Shown here: piece after piece, positions 22,484-33,693 of the stretch
How positions within the stretch are numbered: position 1 is the first letter of the stretch
Layout of the letters: the number at the start of each line of letters is the position of its first letter
From: Lotus japonicus
Taxonomy: Eukaryota; Streptophyta; Magnoliopsida; Fabales; Fabaceae
DNA: 64,000 nucleotides
Direction of reading: 5' to 3'
Assembly (NCBI RefSeq): GCF_012489685.1
Contig: NC_080042.1
Coordinates: 18,800,150-18,864,149, forward strand
The notes under the pieces: generated by a model
Database searches by the model: none
Told to the model about the DNA's origin: nothing
What the model saw: only the letters and a program-made list of their open reading frames with translations
Made by a program: the position numbers and the translations under genes

Positions 22484-23590
22484 TTTTTTTTATACAAATA
22501 CCTTCCACGGGGGAAAACTCTATTCAAATAAAAAACATCCACATTTTCTTTTCGAAAGTAGAATTGGATTGATAAAAGGTGAGGAAGAGACATGGAAGAT
22601 ACCTTCCTCAAAGGGATAAACAAGTCGCGACAACAAAGCGAAACCGCAAAGCCAGAAAAAGTCAAACCACCAAACAAGCCCAAGCCCAAGCCCAAAACCA
22701 CAGAAGCCCACAAACATAGCCGCAAGAACAATAGAAACAAGCCCAGAAAACACCTAGCAACAGCTAAAGAAAGCAAGAAAAAAAACCCAACAAAAAGGTT
22801 AAAAACTCCCACTGCAAGAAGTTAAAGCCGCCTTCTGTCCGAGATTTGAGCCGCGATCTCACCGATAACAATGATATTTAGGCAGTCGAACGACAACCCA
22901 AGACGCTTCCCTATTCGTATAGCACCCCTAGGACCATTATCTCTTTCGCCGTTGACAGTCCTCGATCGAAGGCACGTCGAAGGATGACCTTCCTTTGCCA
23001 CAACCTTCTTTGGCCTGCCTCTAGGTCTTTGGATTTTAAAAGCATATATGGGTGGAGAAGGTTGAGATATGAGGGTGGGCACAAGAGCTTCGCCATTCCC
23101 CACTGTCCCAAGACCAACACCCACACCACTTCTTCCATCCTCGTCTCTCCCTGGAGAAGCCAGAAACTGTGTTGAGGGAGGCTCTTCGGAGAAAACTTCA
23201 GAAGCTTTATCTATCTTTGGAAAAAGGACAGAAACATGCCACCTTTCCCCCAAACAAACACATGTGTGATGCTTCTGAACAGAGAAAAGAGGCCCCTAAT
23301 ATGGTGACACCCGATAGCTTCTCTGATGCCATCGACGAAGAGGGTAGCAACTTTGCATCTTGGTCCTACGTTTCTCTAAGATAAATCGTCCCTCTCTTCC
23401 CCTGTTTTCCATGATTCCGAGTCTGTTCCATCATCATCCAAGGCCAGAATTGGACTACCCCAGATCTCCTTCATCTCGTCTTCTTCCGCCTCATCGTCTC
23501 CCGCCGCTGCTCAGCCAACAACCCCTGATGATCCATGCCCAGCCGCCGCAGCATCTATTTGGGTCAAGGGAAATCTAACAGAACCAATAT
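22484..23590 (-). mobile_element. LINE-like fragment with AT-hook segment
   Basis: The minus strand carries a 143-codon ORF (22822-23253) with RPRGRPKKVV, an AT-hook-like basic motif, and then IGKRLGLSFDC...ISDRRR. This arrangement is common at the junction region of plant LINE ORF1 proteins. Next comes a hydrophobic low-complexity ORF (22432-22812) of the kind found in LINE 3' regions, and an oligo-A tail on the minus strand (22484-22491 reads T8 on +). No endonuclease or RT domain is present, so the element is internally deleted. The right boundary and target duplication were not found. Confidence 0.45.
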
Positions 23591-24174
23591 CGAGCCCCAT
23601 TGTTCAGAATACCTTATCTTATTATTACTACAATCAGAACATCCACAATTTTATAAGGCAAATTCTCCTTACAAGAAATTACGAAGAATGATAATTAGTT
23701 GATTGTTTTTCGTTCACTTTAGTCTAGAAATTTGAAATAAAAACATCAAAATAATAAACAAGTACTTTCACAATTTTGGACACTTCATTTCAAAAATTGC
23801 ACGTTCTTGTAATTATCCTAGGTAAAGTTTAAGTTAAATCACACATGGTTTTAGGTAGACTAATCATATTTAAGATAAGTGTGTTAGAATCTTCCTATTT
23901 TTTTATTAATTTATTAATAAATAATCTTATTTGTCCATTAGGGTGGAGTTAGGGTGGAGTCAAATAGCCCTTATGAGCCATTTAGACAACCCCTACTAAG
24001 GGCTGTAAGCAGAAAATTTCAAGGATCAATTAAATGAAATTAGAATACCAACACTTACTTGTTGAATGCATGATTTTGGGGAAGTGAATTGTCGTCCTTG
24101 TCTCCTTGATTCATAATACCTGCAACCTTGAGTGACTAGGGTTTTCTCTATATCCTACACTCCCTCTCATAACT
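23591..24174. other. Spacer including a further piece of duplication copy 2
   Basis: 23710-23790 is weakly similar to 17200-17270. No gene recognised. The direct repeat GGGTGGAGTTAGGGTGGAGT near 23940 is a trivial tandem duplication. The right edge is the target site of the SIRE-type element. Confidence 0.5.
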
Positions 24175-24179
24175 CTCAG

Positions 24180-25068
24180 TGTAAATTCAGGTTCCCTCTG
24201 ATACAATTGTCCTGCACGATGCTGAGACAAGAGGTTCGACAACTACTTAACAGTAAAACAAACTTAACAACAGAAACAATAACACACAGCAATTGTTAAC
24301 CCAGTTCAGTGAAAACTTTCACCTACGTCTGGAGGGTTTGCACCCAAAGAAAGGAAATCCACTATCTCAAGATTCAGGAATTACAGACACTCATGAACAC
24401 CTCAGTTCATAGTTCACTTCCTAATCTACCCAGTGTATTTCTACTTAGAATCTCAACCTAAGTATGAGAGCCCCTCTCACTTTCTCTCAATCACTGCCAC
24501 AGTGATTGGTAAACACAATGAACAATCAGAGTTTGAATGTGATCAAACAACACAGAACCCTTCTTTGCTTTATAGAATCAGTGAGCAAAGAGGATTCACA
24601 AATAACAAAGAACGAAGCACAATAACAAATCCTAAAACACACGATCTCTCTCTATCAGCTTCGGTTTTTCTCACGTTTTAGGTCTTCATCCTTTTATGGC
24701 CTTCAGCAGCGGTAGCATGGGCTTTTTAAGTTAGCACGGGCTGAAGAAACAGATTCCAATAACAGCAATTTGAAAACGCAATCTTGATAGATTCGGTTTC
24801 TTATTGCACAAGTAATGATAGAAACCAATCTTTTAACAAAGATTGTTTCAACAAATAACAACCCAACAGCTAAAACCCTTCTGAACCCGTTACTTGCTCC
24901 TTAAGTAACTCAAAACATATCTTTAACAAATCTTCAACAAATCTTCAGAAGGCCCATAACAGAAACACAAGCTGAGGACTGATGTCCTAGCCTCACAAGA
25001 TCAGATGCCACGGCATCTGCTTCGACAATCGGTTGTTTTGACAAAATGCATGGCAACATGTTCCAACA
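24180..25068 (-). repeat. 3' LTR of the 24-34 kb SIRE-type element
   Basis: 889 bp, the left copy. It differs from the right copy at five sites (near 24289, 24569, 24663, 24869 and 24974); here the + strand carries G or C where the right copy has A or T. The 82-codon ORF seen in each LTR has no known product. Confidence 0.95.
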
Positions 25069-25080
25069 ATCTCCCCCTTT
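25069..25080 (-). other. Polypurine tract
   Basis: The minus strand reads AAAGGGGGAGAT directly before the TGTTGGAA start of the 3' LTR. This primes plus-strand DNA synthesis. Confidence 0.85.
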
Positions 25081-25840
25081 GTCAAATTTTGTCTAAAACA
25101 ACTCACAATCAGAGAGGTTAAGAACTAGAGAAATAACTCTCCCCCTTAGTCAGAGCTCCCTCTCAAACAAACGCATCTACACAACCAACTATCATACTTC
25201 AGAAGGCATAGTTGGAACAAAAACACTTTAGCATCATAAACACACAACCAGAGGTACAATCAACCTTAGCACATGATGTCTTCAAAATGAATTAGCTTGA
25301 ACATCATCGTACCAGAAATACTACCATCAGAAGCTGGCAGCACATACCCAGAAGAACAACTAACAGAAATACTGCTCATCAGAAGCACCATCAGAAATAC
25401 TGCTCATCAGAAGTAACATTTCAGAAAACAAACATAGCCATCGTCTTGAAACTTGTCTTCAGACCAGAGCTAACACTATCAGAACACACATAGCACAGTA
25501 GAAACAGAAGCAACTTCACCTAACTTCTGAGAACATAAACATCTGAACCAAAACAAACTTCTGATCTGCGAACATCTGAACAGAACCAACTTCTAAACCA
25601 CTAACTTCTGAACATAAACAACTTCTGAAACACAAGCTTCTGAACATAAACAACTTCTGAAACATCAAAACAGCCGAAAACATCTGAAAATCTGAAACAT
25701 CTGAAAACACTGTTCACACACTTATCCGAACATCTGAACATAGATCTTCACTTAAACACATACTACTGAAAACACATACTACTCCCCCTTTTTAGCACAA
25801 ATTTGCAAAGGGTGCACGAATACATCAAAAACAAAACGAA
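25081..25840. repeat. Spacer rich in TTCTGA/TCAGAA motifs
   Basis: This is the 760-bp region between the env-like ORF and the polypurine tract. 25330-25410 holds tandem-like ACTGCTCATCAGAAG units, and 25520-25740 many copies of AACTTCTGAAC / ACATCTGAA spaced irregularly. No ORF of quality on either strand. The equivalent spacer of the second SIRE-type element contains an antisense gene (44960-45352) that is missing here. Confidence 0.75.
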
Positions 25841-27649
25841 CTAGCCTTCAGAACTGAAGTCCTTTCCCGATCCTTCTGCACTTTCCTCTGCATACTCTTT
25901 AGATCCTTCCTCCTCTTCATTACTCACAGTCGGAGCAGCTGTAGCAGCAGCACTTTGCTCACCATCTTGACGTTCTTCTTCTTGAAGCTTGAGTAGCAAC
26001 ACATCAACTTTGAGCTTCCTGGCAGTGCTCACCCTGATTGTCTCCTGCAAAGCCTTGGAGACCGCTAGTAGTTCAGCAATGATGGCCTTTGTGCCAGATT
26101 CAGTCACAGGAGGAGCAGATGTTCTGCTAGTTGGTAAGGCAATGTCTAGAATATGTGGCTCCATAAACAAACGTTGATCCAAAGTGATGGGAACGCCACG
26201 AGACATAGCCACATCATCAGCCCTGAGAATCTGAGGATGTTGCTTCAGAATGATCTTAGTCAGAAGCGAAGGAAATGAAACAGGCAGCTTCACAGCACAA
26301 GTATCAGCATGCTTCAAAGTCTGTTCAAACACAAAAGTCCCAAAGTCAAAAGCAATAGACTTGCCAATCCTATAGATCAATTTGGCAAGCGTTGCAGAAA
26401 CACCAGAAGTATGTTGAGTAGGAACCCAATTCACAGCACCAATCCGGTTAAGAATAGCATACTTCACACTCAGATTTCCAGTAGACAACAACTTCTTGCT
26501 GGGCCACTTCTTCACAAGACCGGCAGTAAGCTCCTTGGCAACATCATCCATGGACACTTCTGCATCAACAAATTCAATAACACTTCTTCCAAGTGCTTGA
26601 TTGATCACAGCAGGTGAAAACAATACACATTCAGCTCGTACATAGACTTTTCTGAACTCCGCACTATCAGGTAGTCCCACATCAACAGAGAGATTCACCA
26701 AGAACTCTCTCACAAGCTTCTCATAGCACCTTCCAACATCCTGTATAGTCTTCATCAGGCCTGCTTTCTCAATAAGTGCAATAACATCTCTGCATTCAAA
26801 AACATCAGAACCAACATCCCTTTCCTTGGCCATTCTCCGTTTGCAAACAAACTTCCACTTCTGAACATTCTCTTCTAAGTGGAAAGACACTCTATCAATA
26901 GGAACAGCAGGAACATTCTGAGGAATACGCTTACCAGAGAACTTCTTGTTCTCAGAAGATCGAATGTCCTGGACACCGACTTCAACATCTGACTCAGAGT
27001 CTTCAACTTCAACTGGAATCTTCCTCTGCTTCTTCTCAGTGGGAGCCTTTGCTTCCTTTTGCTTTCCCTTACTCTTCACACTGGCCTGTCTGGATTTCTT
27101 TGATGGAGTAGGAGTGATTTCAGGAGAAGAAATCCTTCTTTTCTTCTTCATTCTCGCAGCAACACTATCAGCAAAAGTCTCAGTCAGAGGAACATCATCA
27201 GAAGCATCATCAGAGATGTTCTGAACAAAGGCTGGATCAGCATCCTTCGAAAAGGATGAAACAGAGATATTAGGCGTGGTAGCATCGCCTGAATTTTCAT
27301 GAGAAGTGGAATCCTTTCCAGGAGTTTCTTGAGCAGAACGTTCCTTAGACCCAGTTGCCTCAACATCAGCCACAACATCAGGGGGCGATTTCACTGGAGA
27401 AACTTCATCATTGACTCCCTCTTCGTCAGGAACATCCTCAAGAATAGGAACATGTGGGGCTTTGTTGTTCTTGACCTGTGATTTGTAGACCTTACAAGTT
27501 GGGTTTCTTGATCGCATCTTCTTGGAGGCTTTCTTGGACACAAAAGACGGTTGAGAAGGATCACTCTTTAAACCCATACACTTGACTCCTTTAGCAGTTC
27601 TTTCAATCTTGGCCTTGACAGATTCCTTTTTCCCTGAACTTTGAGACAT
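25841..27649 (-). CDS. Env-like protein of the SIRE-type element
   Basis: From the first good Met (27647-27649) the ORF encodes 602 aa. The same frame is open upstream to the pol stop codon at 27887-27889, adding a hydrophobic stretch (LFLFII, FVFISLYFVCI) of about 79 residues. The first third is Lys/Ser/Asp-rich with nuclear-localisation-like runs (RMKKKRRIS). The middle holds a conserved block from VQKWKFVCKRRMAKER through CYEKLVREFLVNLSVDVGLP to VLFSPAVINQALGRS, matching the plant-transposon protein domain found in SIRE/Maximus ORFs. The C-terminus is Glu-rich with helical character. It is called env-like by position in the clade, and any membrane or particle role is unproven. Expression by stop-codon readthrough from pol is likely (see 27881-27889). 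Confidence 0.8.
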   Translation of the reverse strand: MSQSSGKKESVKAKIERTAKGVKCMGLKSDPSQPSFVSKKASKKMRSRNPTCKVYKSQVKNNKAPHVPILEDVPDEEGVNDEVSPVKSPPDVVADVEATGSKERSAQETPGKDSTSHENSGDATTPNISVSSFSKDADPAFVQNISDDASDDVPLTETFADSVAARMKKKRRISSPEITPTPSKKSRQASVKSKGKQKEAKAPTEKKQRKIPVEVEDSESDVEVGVQDIRSSENKKFSGKRIPQNVPAVPIDRVSFHLEENVQKWKFVCKRRMAKERDVGSDVFECRDVIALIEKAGLMKTIQDVGRCYEKLVREFLVNLSVDVGLPDSAEFRKVYVRAECVLFSPAVINQALGRSVIEFVDAEVSMDDVAKELTAGLVKKWPSKKLLSTGNLSVKYAILNRIGAVNWVPTQHTSGVSATLAKLIYRIGKSIAFDFGTFVFEQTLKHADTCAVKLPVSFPSLLTKIILKQHPQILRADDVAMSRGVPITLDQRLFMEPHILDIALPTSRTSAPPVTESGTKAIIAELLAVSKALQETIRVSTARKLKVDVLLLKLQEEERQDGEQSAAATAAPTVSNEEEEGSKEYAEESAEGSGKDFSSEG

Positions 27650-27880
27650 GTCGAATCGAGAGGAAATACAAACAAAGTACAGACTAATGAACACAAATTT
27701 CAGATGAATGATGATAAGCCTTGAAAAAGATAGATGCACAAGCGGTTGAGAGAACACAATTTGACCGTTGAAGGTAGTTATAGGATAAGTGAACCATGAA
27801 GTAACCTTCTCTCTGCTGATGTCACAACGGCAGTTAATGATGAACAAAAATAAACTAGCCGTTAACACACAAGGACACGC

Positions 27881-27889
27881 TAATTGCTA
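27881..27889 (-). promoter_or_regulatory. Pol stop codon in leaky UAG-CAATTA context
   Basis: On the minus strand the pol stop is TAG (27887-27889) followed at once by CAATTA (27881-27886). This fits CARYYA, the best-known plant readthrough context, used by tobamoviruses and reported for soybean SIRE1. The env-like frame continues in phase without another stop to 25841. Confidence 0.85.
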
Positions 27890-30800
27890 TGCATCAAATA
27901 GGCAAATCCCTAGATTTCCTCTTAATTTTTCAAAAGTAAGTGCATCAAGGGGTTTTGTGAAAATATCAGCCAATTGCTTGTCAGTTGTAACATGCTCCAA
28001 GTTGACAATTTTATCCTCCACCAGATCTCTAATGAAATGATGTCTTATGTCAATATGCTTGGTCCTGCTATGCTGTATGGGATTCTTGGAAATATTGATT
28101 GCACTGAGATTGTCGCAGTACAATGTCATGACATCCTGTTCAACATCATACTCTTTCAACATTTGCTTCATCCACATGAGTTGAGTACAACTACTTCCGG
28201 CTGCAATATACTCTGCTTCAGCTGTAGACAATGAGACACAATTCTGCTTCTTGCTAAACCATGAGATCAGATTATTCCCTAGAAAGAAACATCCACCAGA
28301 TGTGCTTTTTCTATCATCTGCACTACCTGCCCAATCTGCATCACAGAAACCAACTAAGGAAGAATTTGTATCATGAGTATAGAGAATAACATAGTCACTC
28401 GTCCCATTGATGTACTTGATAATTCTCTTGACTTGTAGCAGATGACTAGCCTTAGGAGCTGCTTGATATCTTGCACATACGCCAACTGCAAAGGTGATAT
28501 CTGGTCTGCTAGCAGTAAGATACAATAAGCTTCCAATCATGCTTCTATAGAGACTTTGATCAACATCTTCCCCCTGTTCATCCTTGGAGAGTTTGATGTG
28601 TGTAGCAGCAGGAGTTCTCTTGTGACCAGCCTTTTCAAGCCCAAACTTCTTGACTAACCCTTTAGCATACTTGCTCTGTGATATGAACATATAATCCTCC
28701 ATTTGTGTGACTTGTAGTCCTAGAAAATAATTCAATTCACCAACTAGGCTCATCTCAAATTCAGATTTCATTTGTCGGACGAAATGCTCCACCATTGAGT
28801 TCGACATTCCTCCAAAGACAATGTCATCCACATAAATCTGTGCTATCATGAGCTTACCCTTGTCATTCTTCACAAACAGAGTTTTATCAATTCCACCCTT
28901 GCTGTAACCATTGCTTACAAGAAATTCAGTTAACCTTTCATACCAAGCCCTAGGTGCTTGCTTCAGACCATACAAGGCCTTCCTCAACTTGTACACATGA
29001 TCTGGATGATGCGGATCTGTAAATCCTTTAGGTTGTTCAACATAGACTTCTTCATTCAAATAGCCATTCAGAAAAGCACTCTTCACATCCATCTGATAAA
29101 GTCTGAACTTCAAGAGACAAGCAACACCTAACAAGAGTCTTATAGATTCCAGTCTAGCTACTGGAGCAAAGGTCTCATCAAAATCAACTCCTTCTATCTG
29201 AGTATATCCTTGAGCAACAAGCCTTGCTTTATTCCTTGTGACTGTTCCAGTTTCATCTGATTTGTTCTTGAAGATCCACTTAGTGCCAATGATGTTTACT
29301 TCTTCAGGTCTAGGCACTAACTCCCACACTTCATTTCTCCTGAACTGCTCTAGCTCTTCTTGCATAGCATTTATCCAGTATTCATCAGTGAGAGCTTCAT
29401 TAATATTCTTGGGTTCTATCTTGGAGATGAAACAACTGTGAGCAATTATACTTCTGGATCTGGTAGTCACCCCTTCTTGAAGATTACCAATAATGTTTTC
29501 TTGAGGATGATTCTTCTGAACCCTGATTGATGGAGCTTTGTTTGATGTGATATCTTTGTCTTCTCTTTCATCAGCACTTGCTTCTGACTCATTGTCGAGG
29601 GCGATTGCTGGAGCATCGGCTGGAACATCAGCACCATCATCATCTTCATTCAGAACTGCTTCTTCCTTCTTGCTTGGTTCATCATCCACAGTCACATTCA
29701 CAGATTCCATCATGGTCCTTGTGCGAGAGTTAAAAACTCTATAAGCTTTGCTGTTCATAGAATACCCCATGAAAATTCCTTCATCACTTCTAGGATCAAG
29801 CTTCCTCTTAGGATCACGATCTGCAAGAATATAACATTTACTTCCAAATATGTGAAAGTATTTTACAGACGGTTTTCTACCTTTCCATAGCTCATACTGT
29901 GTGGAGGATGTCCCTGCCCTGATGGTGACTCTATTATGTATGTAACAGGCAGTACTCATAGCTTCAGCCCAGAACTGGTGTGGAATCTTCTTAGCATGTA
30001 ACATTACTCTAGCTGATTCCTGGAGAGTTCTATTCTTCCTTTCAACTATTCCATTCTGCTGTGGAGTGATGGGGGCAGAAAATTCATGGCTAATACCTTC
30101 TGTTCCACAGAACTCCAAGAATTTTGAATTTTCAAACTCCCTTCCATGATCACTTCTGATTCTCACAATCACACAGTCCTTCTCATTCTGAAGTCTCATA
30201 CATAGATTCTTGAATATTTCAAAAGTCTCTGATTTTTCTCTCATAAATTCAACCCATGTATACCTTGAAAAGTCATCTACACAGACAAACACATACCTTT
30301 TTCCTCCCAAGCTTTCAACCTGCATGGGACCCATGAGATCCATGTGAAGCAATTCCAGAACCTTTGTCGTGGTTTGATGCTGGAGCATCTTGTGTGGCAC
30401 CTTGGTTTGCTTACCAATCTGACATTCTCCACATAGCTTTCCTTTTCCTAAGGTCAAATTGGGCAATCCCCTTATTGCTTCATCTGCAAGAATCTTTTGC
30501 ATGCTCCTGTAGTTGAGATGTCCTAGTCTTTGATGCCATACATTCACCTCATCTTCTTTAGTTAACAAACATCTGGAAACATGAGCTTTATCTTCTGATG
30601 TCCACATATAACAGTTGTCTTTTGATCTGACTCCTCTCATCACAACTCTCTCCTCATCAGTGGTCACAACACATTCTATCTTATTGAACTTCACATCATA
30701 TCCTTGATCACACAGTTGACTTATGCTGATTAAGTTGGCTGTTAAACCATTTACAAGTAACACATTGTTCAAGTTGGGAGATTCTGTGCTAACGAGATTT

Positions 30801-31591
30801 CCTACTCCCTTGATCTTTCCTTTAGCGCCATCTCCAAAAGTAACATAGTTAGTGGAGTGACTTCTGATGTCTTGCAAGAAGCTCTTGTTTCCTGTCATGT
30901 GCTTTGAACAACCACTATCAAAATACCAATCTTCCTTTGATGATGCTCTGAAAGACGTGTAGGCTACCTGACATCTGACTTCACCCTTGGGCTTCCATTG
31001 CTTCCTCATTTGAACAGGCTTTTTATCGTGCATCTGAGGATAACCATATAACCTGTAACAGTAGGGCTTTATATGACCATTCTTACCACAGTAGTGACAC
31101 CTCCAAGGTACAGTTTTATCAAGCTTAAGTCGGGGTTTCACATGCAAAGGTACATGTCGGGGCAATGAATCTGACAACTGATAATTTCTAGGCTTCTTGA
31201 ATTCAGTTTGTTTTGCAGCAGACACAAATTTCTTTGAACCTTTCTGATTTTCTTTGTTTTCAGTTCTATAGTCAAAGCCAATTCCCTTCAAACTCCCTCC
31301 TTGCTTGCTAGTTTCCTTCAGAATTTCATCAAGCATATCAGAACCACTGTTCAACATTCTAACAGATTTGTGAGTAGCTTCAAGCTTTCTTGTCAGAGTT
31401 GCCACTTCCTCTTGAAGTCCTGCATTAATCAACACTAGATTAGCCTTTTCCATAACATCAGCATTATTAAACTTACTTTGCCATTCCTCCAGATCTTCCT
31501 TCAGCTTTGTGCTGAGTTCTTTCAGCCTTTCATTCTGAGAGACAAGTTGTTCTATCTCACTTTGCTTTTCTCTCACAAGTTTACATGCTTC
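27887..31591 (-). CDS. Copia pol: protease, integrase, RT, RNase H (intact)
   Basis: Open from the codon after the gag stop (31592-31594) to the TAG at 27887. Residues are numbered from 31576. A helical Gag tail comes first, then a CCHC knuckle (160-173), protease [13 protein letters not shown] (D220), and the integrase H-H-C-C motif (348-385) with catalytic D413, D476 and E512 (35 residues between the last two). The RT core ends in IYVDDIVFG (YVDD 915-918). RNase H carries FCDADW (D1079, D1081), and the C-terminus includes [10 protein letters not shown]. All catalytic residues I can place are present and there are no internal stops. It is in the same frame as gag, so it was probably one polyprotein until a nonsense mutation. 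These enzymes reverse-transcribe and integrate the element. Confidence 0.93.
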   Translation of the reverse strand, partial: EACKLVREKQSEIEQLVSQNERLKELSTKLKEDLEEWQSKFNNADVMEKANLVLINAGLQEEVATLTRKLEATHKSVRMLNSGSDMLDEILKETSKQGGSLKGIGFDYRTENKENQKGSKKFVSAAKQTEFKKPRNYQLSDSLPRHVPLHVKPRLKLDKTVPWRCHYCGKNGHIKPYCYRLYGYPQMHDKKPVQMRKQWKPKGEVRCQVAYTSFRASSKEDWYFDSGCSKHMTGNKSFLQDIRSHSTNYVTFGDGAKGKIKGVGNLVSTESPNLNNVLLVNGLTANLISISQLCDQGYDVKFNKIECVVTTDEERVVMRGVRSKDNCYMWTSEDKAHVSRCLLTKEDEVNVWHQRLGHLNYRSMQKILADEAIRGLPNLTLGKGKLCGECQIGKQTKVPHKMLQHQTTTKVLELLHMDLMGPMQVESLGGKRYVFVCVDDFSRYTWVEFMREKSETFEIFKNLCMRLQNEKDCVIVRIRSDHGREFENSKFLEFCGTEGISHEFSAPITPQQNGIVERKNRTLQESARVMLHAKKIPHQFWAEAMSTACYIHNRVTIRAGTSSTQYELWKGRKPSVKYFHIFGSKCYILADRDPKRKLDPRSDEGIFMGYSMNSKAYRVFNSRTRTMMESVNVTVDDEPSKKEEAVLNEDDDGADVPADAPAIALDNESEASADEREDKDITSNKAPSIRVQKNHPQENIIGNLQEGVTTRSRSIIAHSCFISKIEPKNINEALTDEYWINAMQEELEQFRRNEVWELVPRPEEVNIIGTKWIFKNKSDETGTVTRNKARLVAQGYTQIEGVDFDETFAPVARLESIRLLLGVACLLKFRLYQMDVKSAFLNGYLNEEVYVEQPKGFTDPHHPDHVYKLRKALYGLKQAPRAWYERLTEFLVSNGYSKGGIDKTLFVKNDKGKLMIAQIYVDDIVFGGMSNSMVEHFVRQMKSEFEMSLVGELNYFLGLQVTQMEDYMFISQSKYAKGLVKKFGLEKAGHKRTPAATHIKLSKDEQGEDVDQSLYRSMIGSLLYLTASRPDITFAVGVCARYQAAPKASHLLQVKRIIKYINGTSDYVILYTHDTNSSLVGFCDADWAGSADDRKSTSGGCFFLGNNLISWFSKKQNCVSLSTAEAEYIAAGSSCTQLMWMKQMLKEYDVEQDVMTLYCDNLSAINISKNPIQHSRTKHIDIRHHFIRDLVEDKIVNLEHVTTDKQLADIFTKPLDALTFEKLRGNLGICLFDA

Positions 31592-32734
31592 TTACCACTT
31601 GATGTGTAGCAGCTTGTAAGTCTCAGCCAGTTCCTCATCTGTAATGTCCTCATCACTTGTATCAGACTCATAGACGGTTCCAGAGAAAGCATTGACTTTG
31701 TTTGCAGATATCTCCTCCTCATCTTCAGTGTCTTCATCTGACCAAGTTACCATCATACCTTTCTTCTGCTTCTTTAGATAAGTGGCGCATTCAGATCTGA
31801 TGTGACCATATCCTTCACATTCATGACACTGCACTCCTTTATTCTGAGCAGATTTTTCTTCTTCTTTGGTCTTCCTCTGTGAATTAGAAAATTTGGGTTT
31901 GTTATCGAACTTCATGTCCTGGACATTAGGCCTGGTTCTTTTATCAATCTTTCTCAATGCTCTGTTGAATTTTCTTGCTAGCATGGCCAGAGCCTCAGAC
32001 AGATTCTCACCCTCACAATCTTCATCATCACCTCCATCAGTGTTTGACACAAAAGCAATACTCTTATTCTTCTTCTCAGATTTTCCACTCAGTTTCAACT
32101 CAAATGTCTGCAAAGAGCCAATAAGTTCATCAACCTTCATGTTCTCAATGTCTTGAGCCTCCTCAATTGCAGTGACTTTCATAGCAAACTTCTGAGGAAG
32201 AGATCTCAAGATCTTCCTTACAAGCTTCTCATCTGACATAGGCTCTCCCAAAGCAAATGAAGCATTAGACAAGTCACGGACACGCATGTGAAATTCTGAA
32301 ATAGTCTCTTCTTCAGTCATCATCAAATTTTCAAACTGAGTAGTAAGCATCTGAAGCCTTGACATCCTTACTCGAGTAGTTCCTTCATGTGCAGTTTTCA
32401 GAATTTCCCAAGCATCCTTTGCCACAGTACAAGTATTGATCAGCCTAAACATATTCTTGTCAACTCCATTAAAGATAGCATTTAGAGCCTTTGAATTTCC
32501 AAGAGCAGCTTCATCTTCAACACTGGTCCATTCTTCTTCAGGTTTTTCCACAACAGTAGTAGAGGTGCCTTCAACCTCAGCCTTAGTGGGGTGCTTCCAA
32601 CCCTTGACAATAGCTTTCCAAGTCTTGTTGTCAATTGACTTGAGAAAGGCTGTCATGCGAACCTTCCAGTAGTCATAGTTAGTACCATCCAGAATGGGTG
32701 GCCTATTGACTGATCCTCCCTCCTTGTTATCCAT
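31592..32734 (-). CDS. Copia gag (UBN2-type) with CCHC knuckle
   Basis: 380 aa from the Met at 32734. The N-terminus PPILDGTNYDYWKVRM is the standard copia Gag/DUF4219-UBN2 beginning. The capsid-like helical region runs to about residue 230, with VRKILRSLPQKF in it. A CCHC knuckle (CHECEGYGHIRSEC) is at about 303-316, followed by an acidic tail (DEDTEDEEE). It forms the virus-like particle and binds RNA. It ends in UAA, with pol continuing in frame 0 directly after. The following context GAAGCA is not a known readthrough signal, so AAA to TAA mutation is the simplest reading. Confidence 0.92.
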   Translation of the reverse strand: MDNKEGGSVNRPPILDGTNYDYWKVRMTAFLKSIDNKTWKAIVKGWKHPTKAEVEGTSTTVVEKPEEEWTSVEDEAALGNSKALNAIFNGVDKNMFRLINTCTVAKDAWEILKTAHEGTTRVRMSRLQMLTTQFENLMMTEEETISEFHMRVRDLSNASFALGEPMSDEKLVRKILRSLPQKFAMKVTAIEEAQDIENMKVDELIGSLQTFELKLSGKSEKKNKSIAFVSNTDGGDDEDCEGENLSEALAMLARKFNRALRKIDKRTRPNVQDMKFDNKPKFSNSQRKTKEEEKSAQNKGVQCHECEGYGHIRSECATYLKKQKKGMMVTWSDEDTEDEEEISANKVNAFSGTVYESDTSDEDITDEELAETYKLLHIKW

Positions 32735-32784
32735 GAGAACTTGAATAAAACTCCCTGGAGCTCACCCAACCAGAACAGGGTGCC

Positions 32785-32797
32785 TGCTCTGATGCCA
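32785..32797 (-). other. Primer-binding site, initiator-Met type variant
   Basis: The minus strand reads TGGCATCAGAGCA, two bases after the 5' LTR. It matches the initiator-Met complement TGGTATCAGAGC except C for T at position 4. Confidence 0.82.
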
Positions 32798-32799
32798 AT

Positions 32800-33688
32800 T
32801 GTAAATTCAGGTTCCCTCTGATACAATTGTCCTGCACGATGCTGAGACAAGAGGTTCGACAACTACTTAACAGTAAAACAAACTTAACAACAGAAACAAT
32901 AACACACAACAATTGTTAACCCAGTTCAGTGAAAACTTTCACCTACGTCTGGAGGGTTTGCACCCAAAGAAAGGAAATCCACTATCTCAAGATTCAGGAA
33001 TTACAGACACTCATGAACACCTCAGTTCATAGTTCACTTCCTAATCTACCCAGTGTATTTCTACTTAGAATCTCAACCTAAGTATGAGAGCCCCTCTCAC
33101 TTTCTCTCAATCACTGCCACAGTGATTGGTAAACACAATGAACAATCAGAGTTTGAATGTGATCAAACAACACAGAACCCTTCTTTGCTTTATAGAATTA
33201 GTGAGCAAAGAGGATTCACAAATAACAAAGAACGAAGCACAATAACAAATCCTAAAACACACGATCTCTCTCTATCAGCTTCAGTTTTTCTCACGTTTTA
33301 GGTCTTCATCCTTTTATGGCCTTCAGCAGCGGTAGCATGGGCTTTTTAAGTTAGCACGGGCTGAAGAAACAGATTCCAATAACAGCAATTTGAAAACGCA
33401 ATCTTGATAGATTCGGTTTCTTATTGCACAAGTAATGATAGAAACCAATCTTTTAACAAAGATTGTTTCAACAAATAACAACCCAACAACTAAAACCCTT
33501 CTGAACCCGTTACTTGCTCCTTAAGTAACTCAAAACATATCTTTAACAAATCTTCAACAAATCTTCAGAAGGCCCATAACAGAAACACAAGCTAAGGACT
33601 GATGTCCTAGCCTCACAAGATCAGATGCCACGGCATCTGCTTCGACAATCGGTTGTTTTGACAAAATGCATGGCAACATGTTCCAACA
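32800..33688 (-). repeat. 5' LTR of the 24-34 kb SIRE-type element
   Basis: 889-bp partner of 24180-25068, bounded by the primer-binding site on one side and the CTCAG target duplication (33689-33693) on the other. Its five differences from the other LTR are all A or T here against G or C there. Confidence 0.95.
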
Positions 33689-33693
33689 CTCAG

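Larger units (their letters stand above)
24180..33688 (-). mobile_element. Complete SIRE/Maximus-type Ty1/copia element
   Basis: Two 889-bp LTRs (24180-25068 and 32800-33688) start TGTAAATTC and end TTCCAACA. The target duplication CTCAG is at 24175-24179 and 33689-33693. On the minus strand the order is 5' LTR, primer-binding site, gag, pol with copia order (protease, integrase, RT, RNase H), an env-like ORF, a spacer, polypurine tract and 3' LTR. The env-like ORF after pol defines the SIRE/Maximus (Agrovirus) clade. The LTRs differ at only five positions, so the insertion is young. Only one obvious lesion is seen, a UAA between gag and pol. The element sits inside the duplicated ARM region. 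Confidence 0.95.

Noticed and set aside
22592..22825. Lys/Pro-rich + strand ORF
   Set aside because: Antisense to the LINE-like fragment; low complexity.
24433..24681. 82-codon ORF identical to one at 33053-33301
   Set aside because: The identity is due to the two LTRs of one element; nothing else supports coding.
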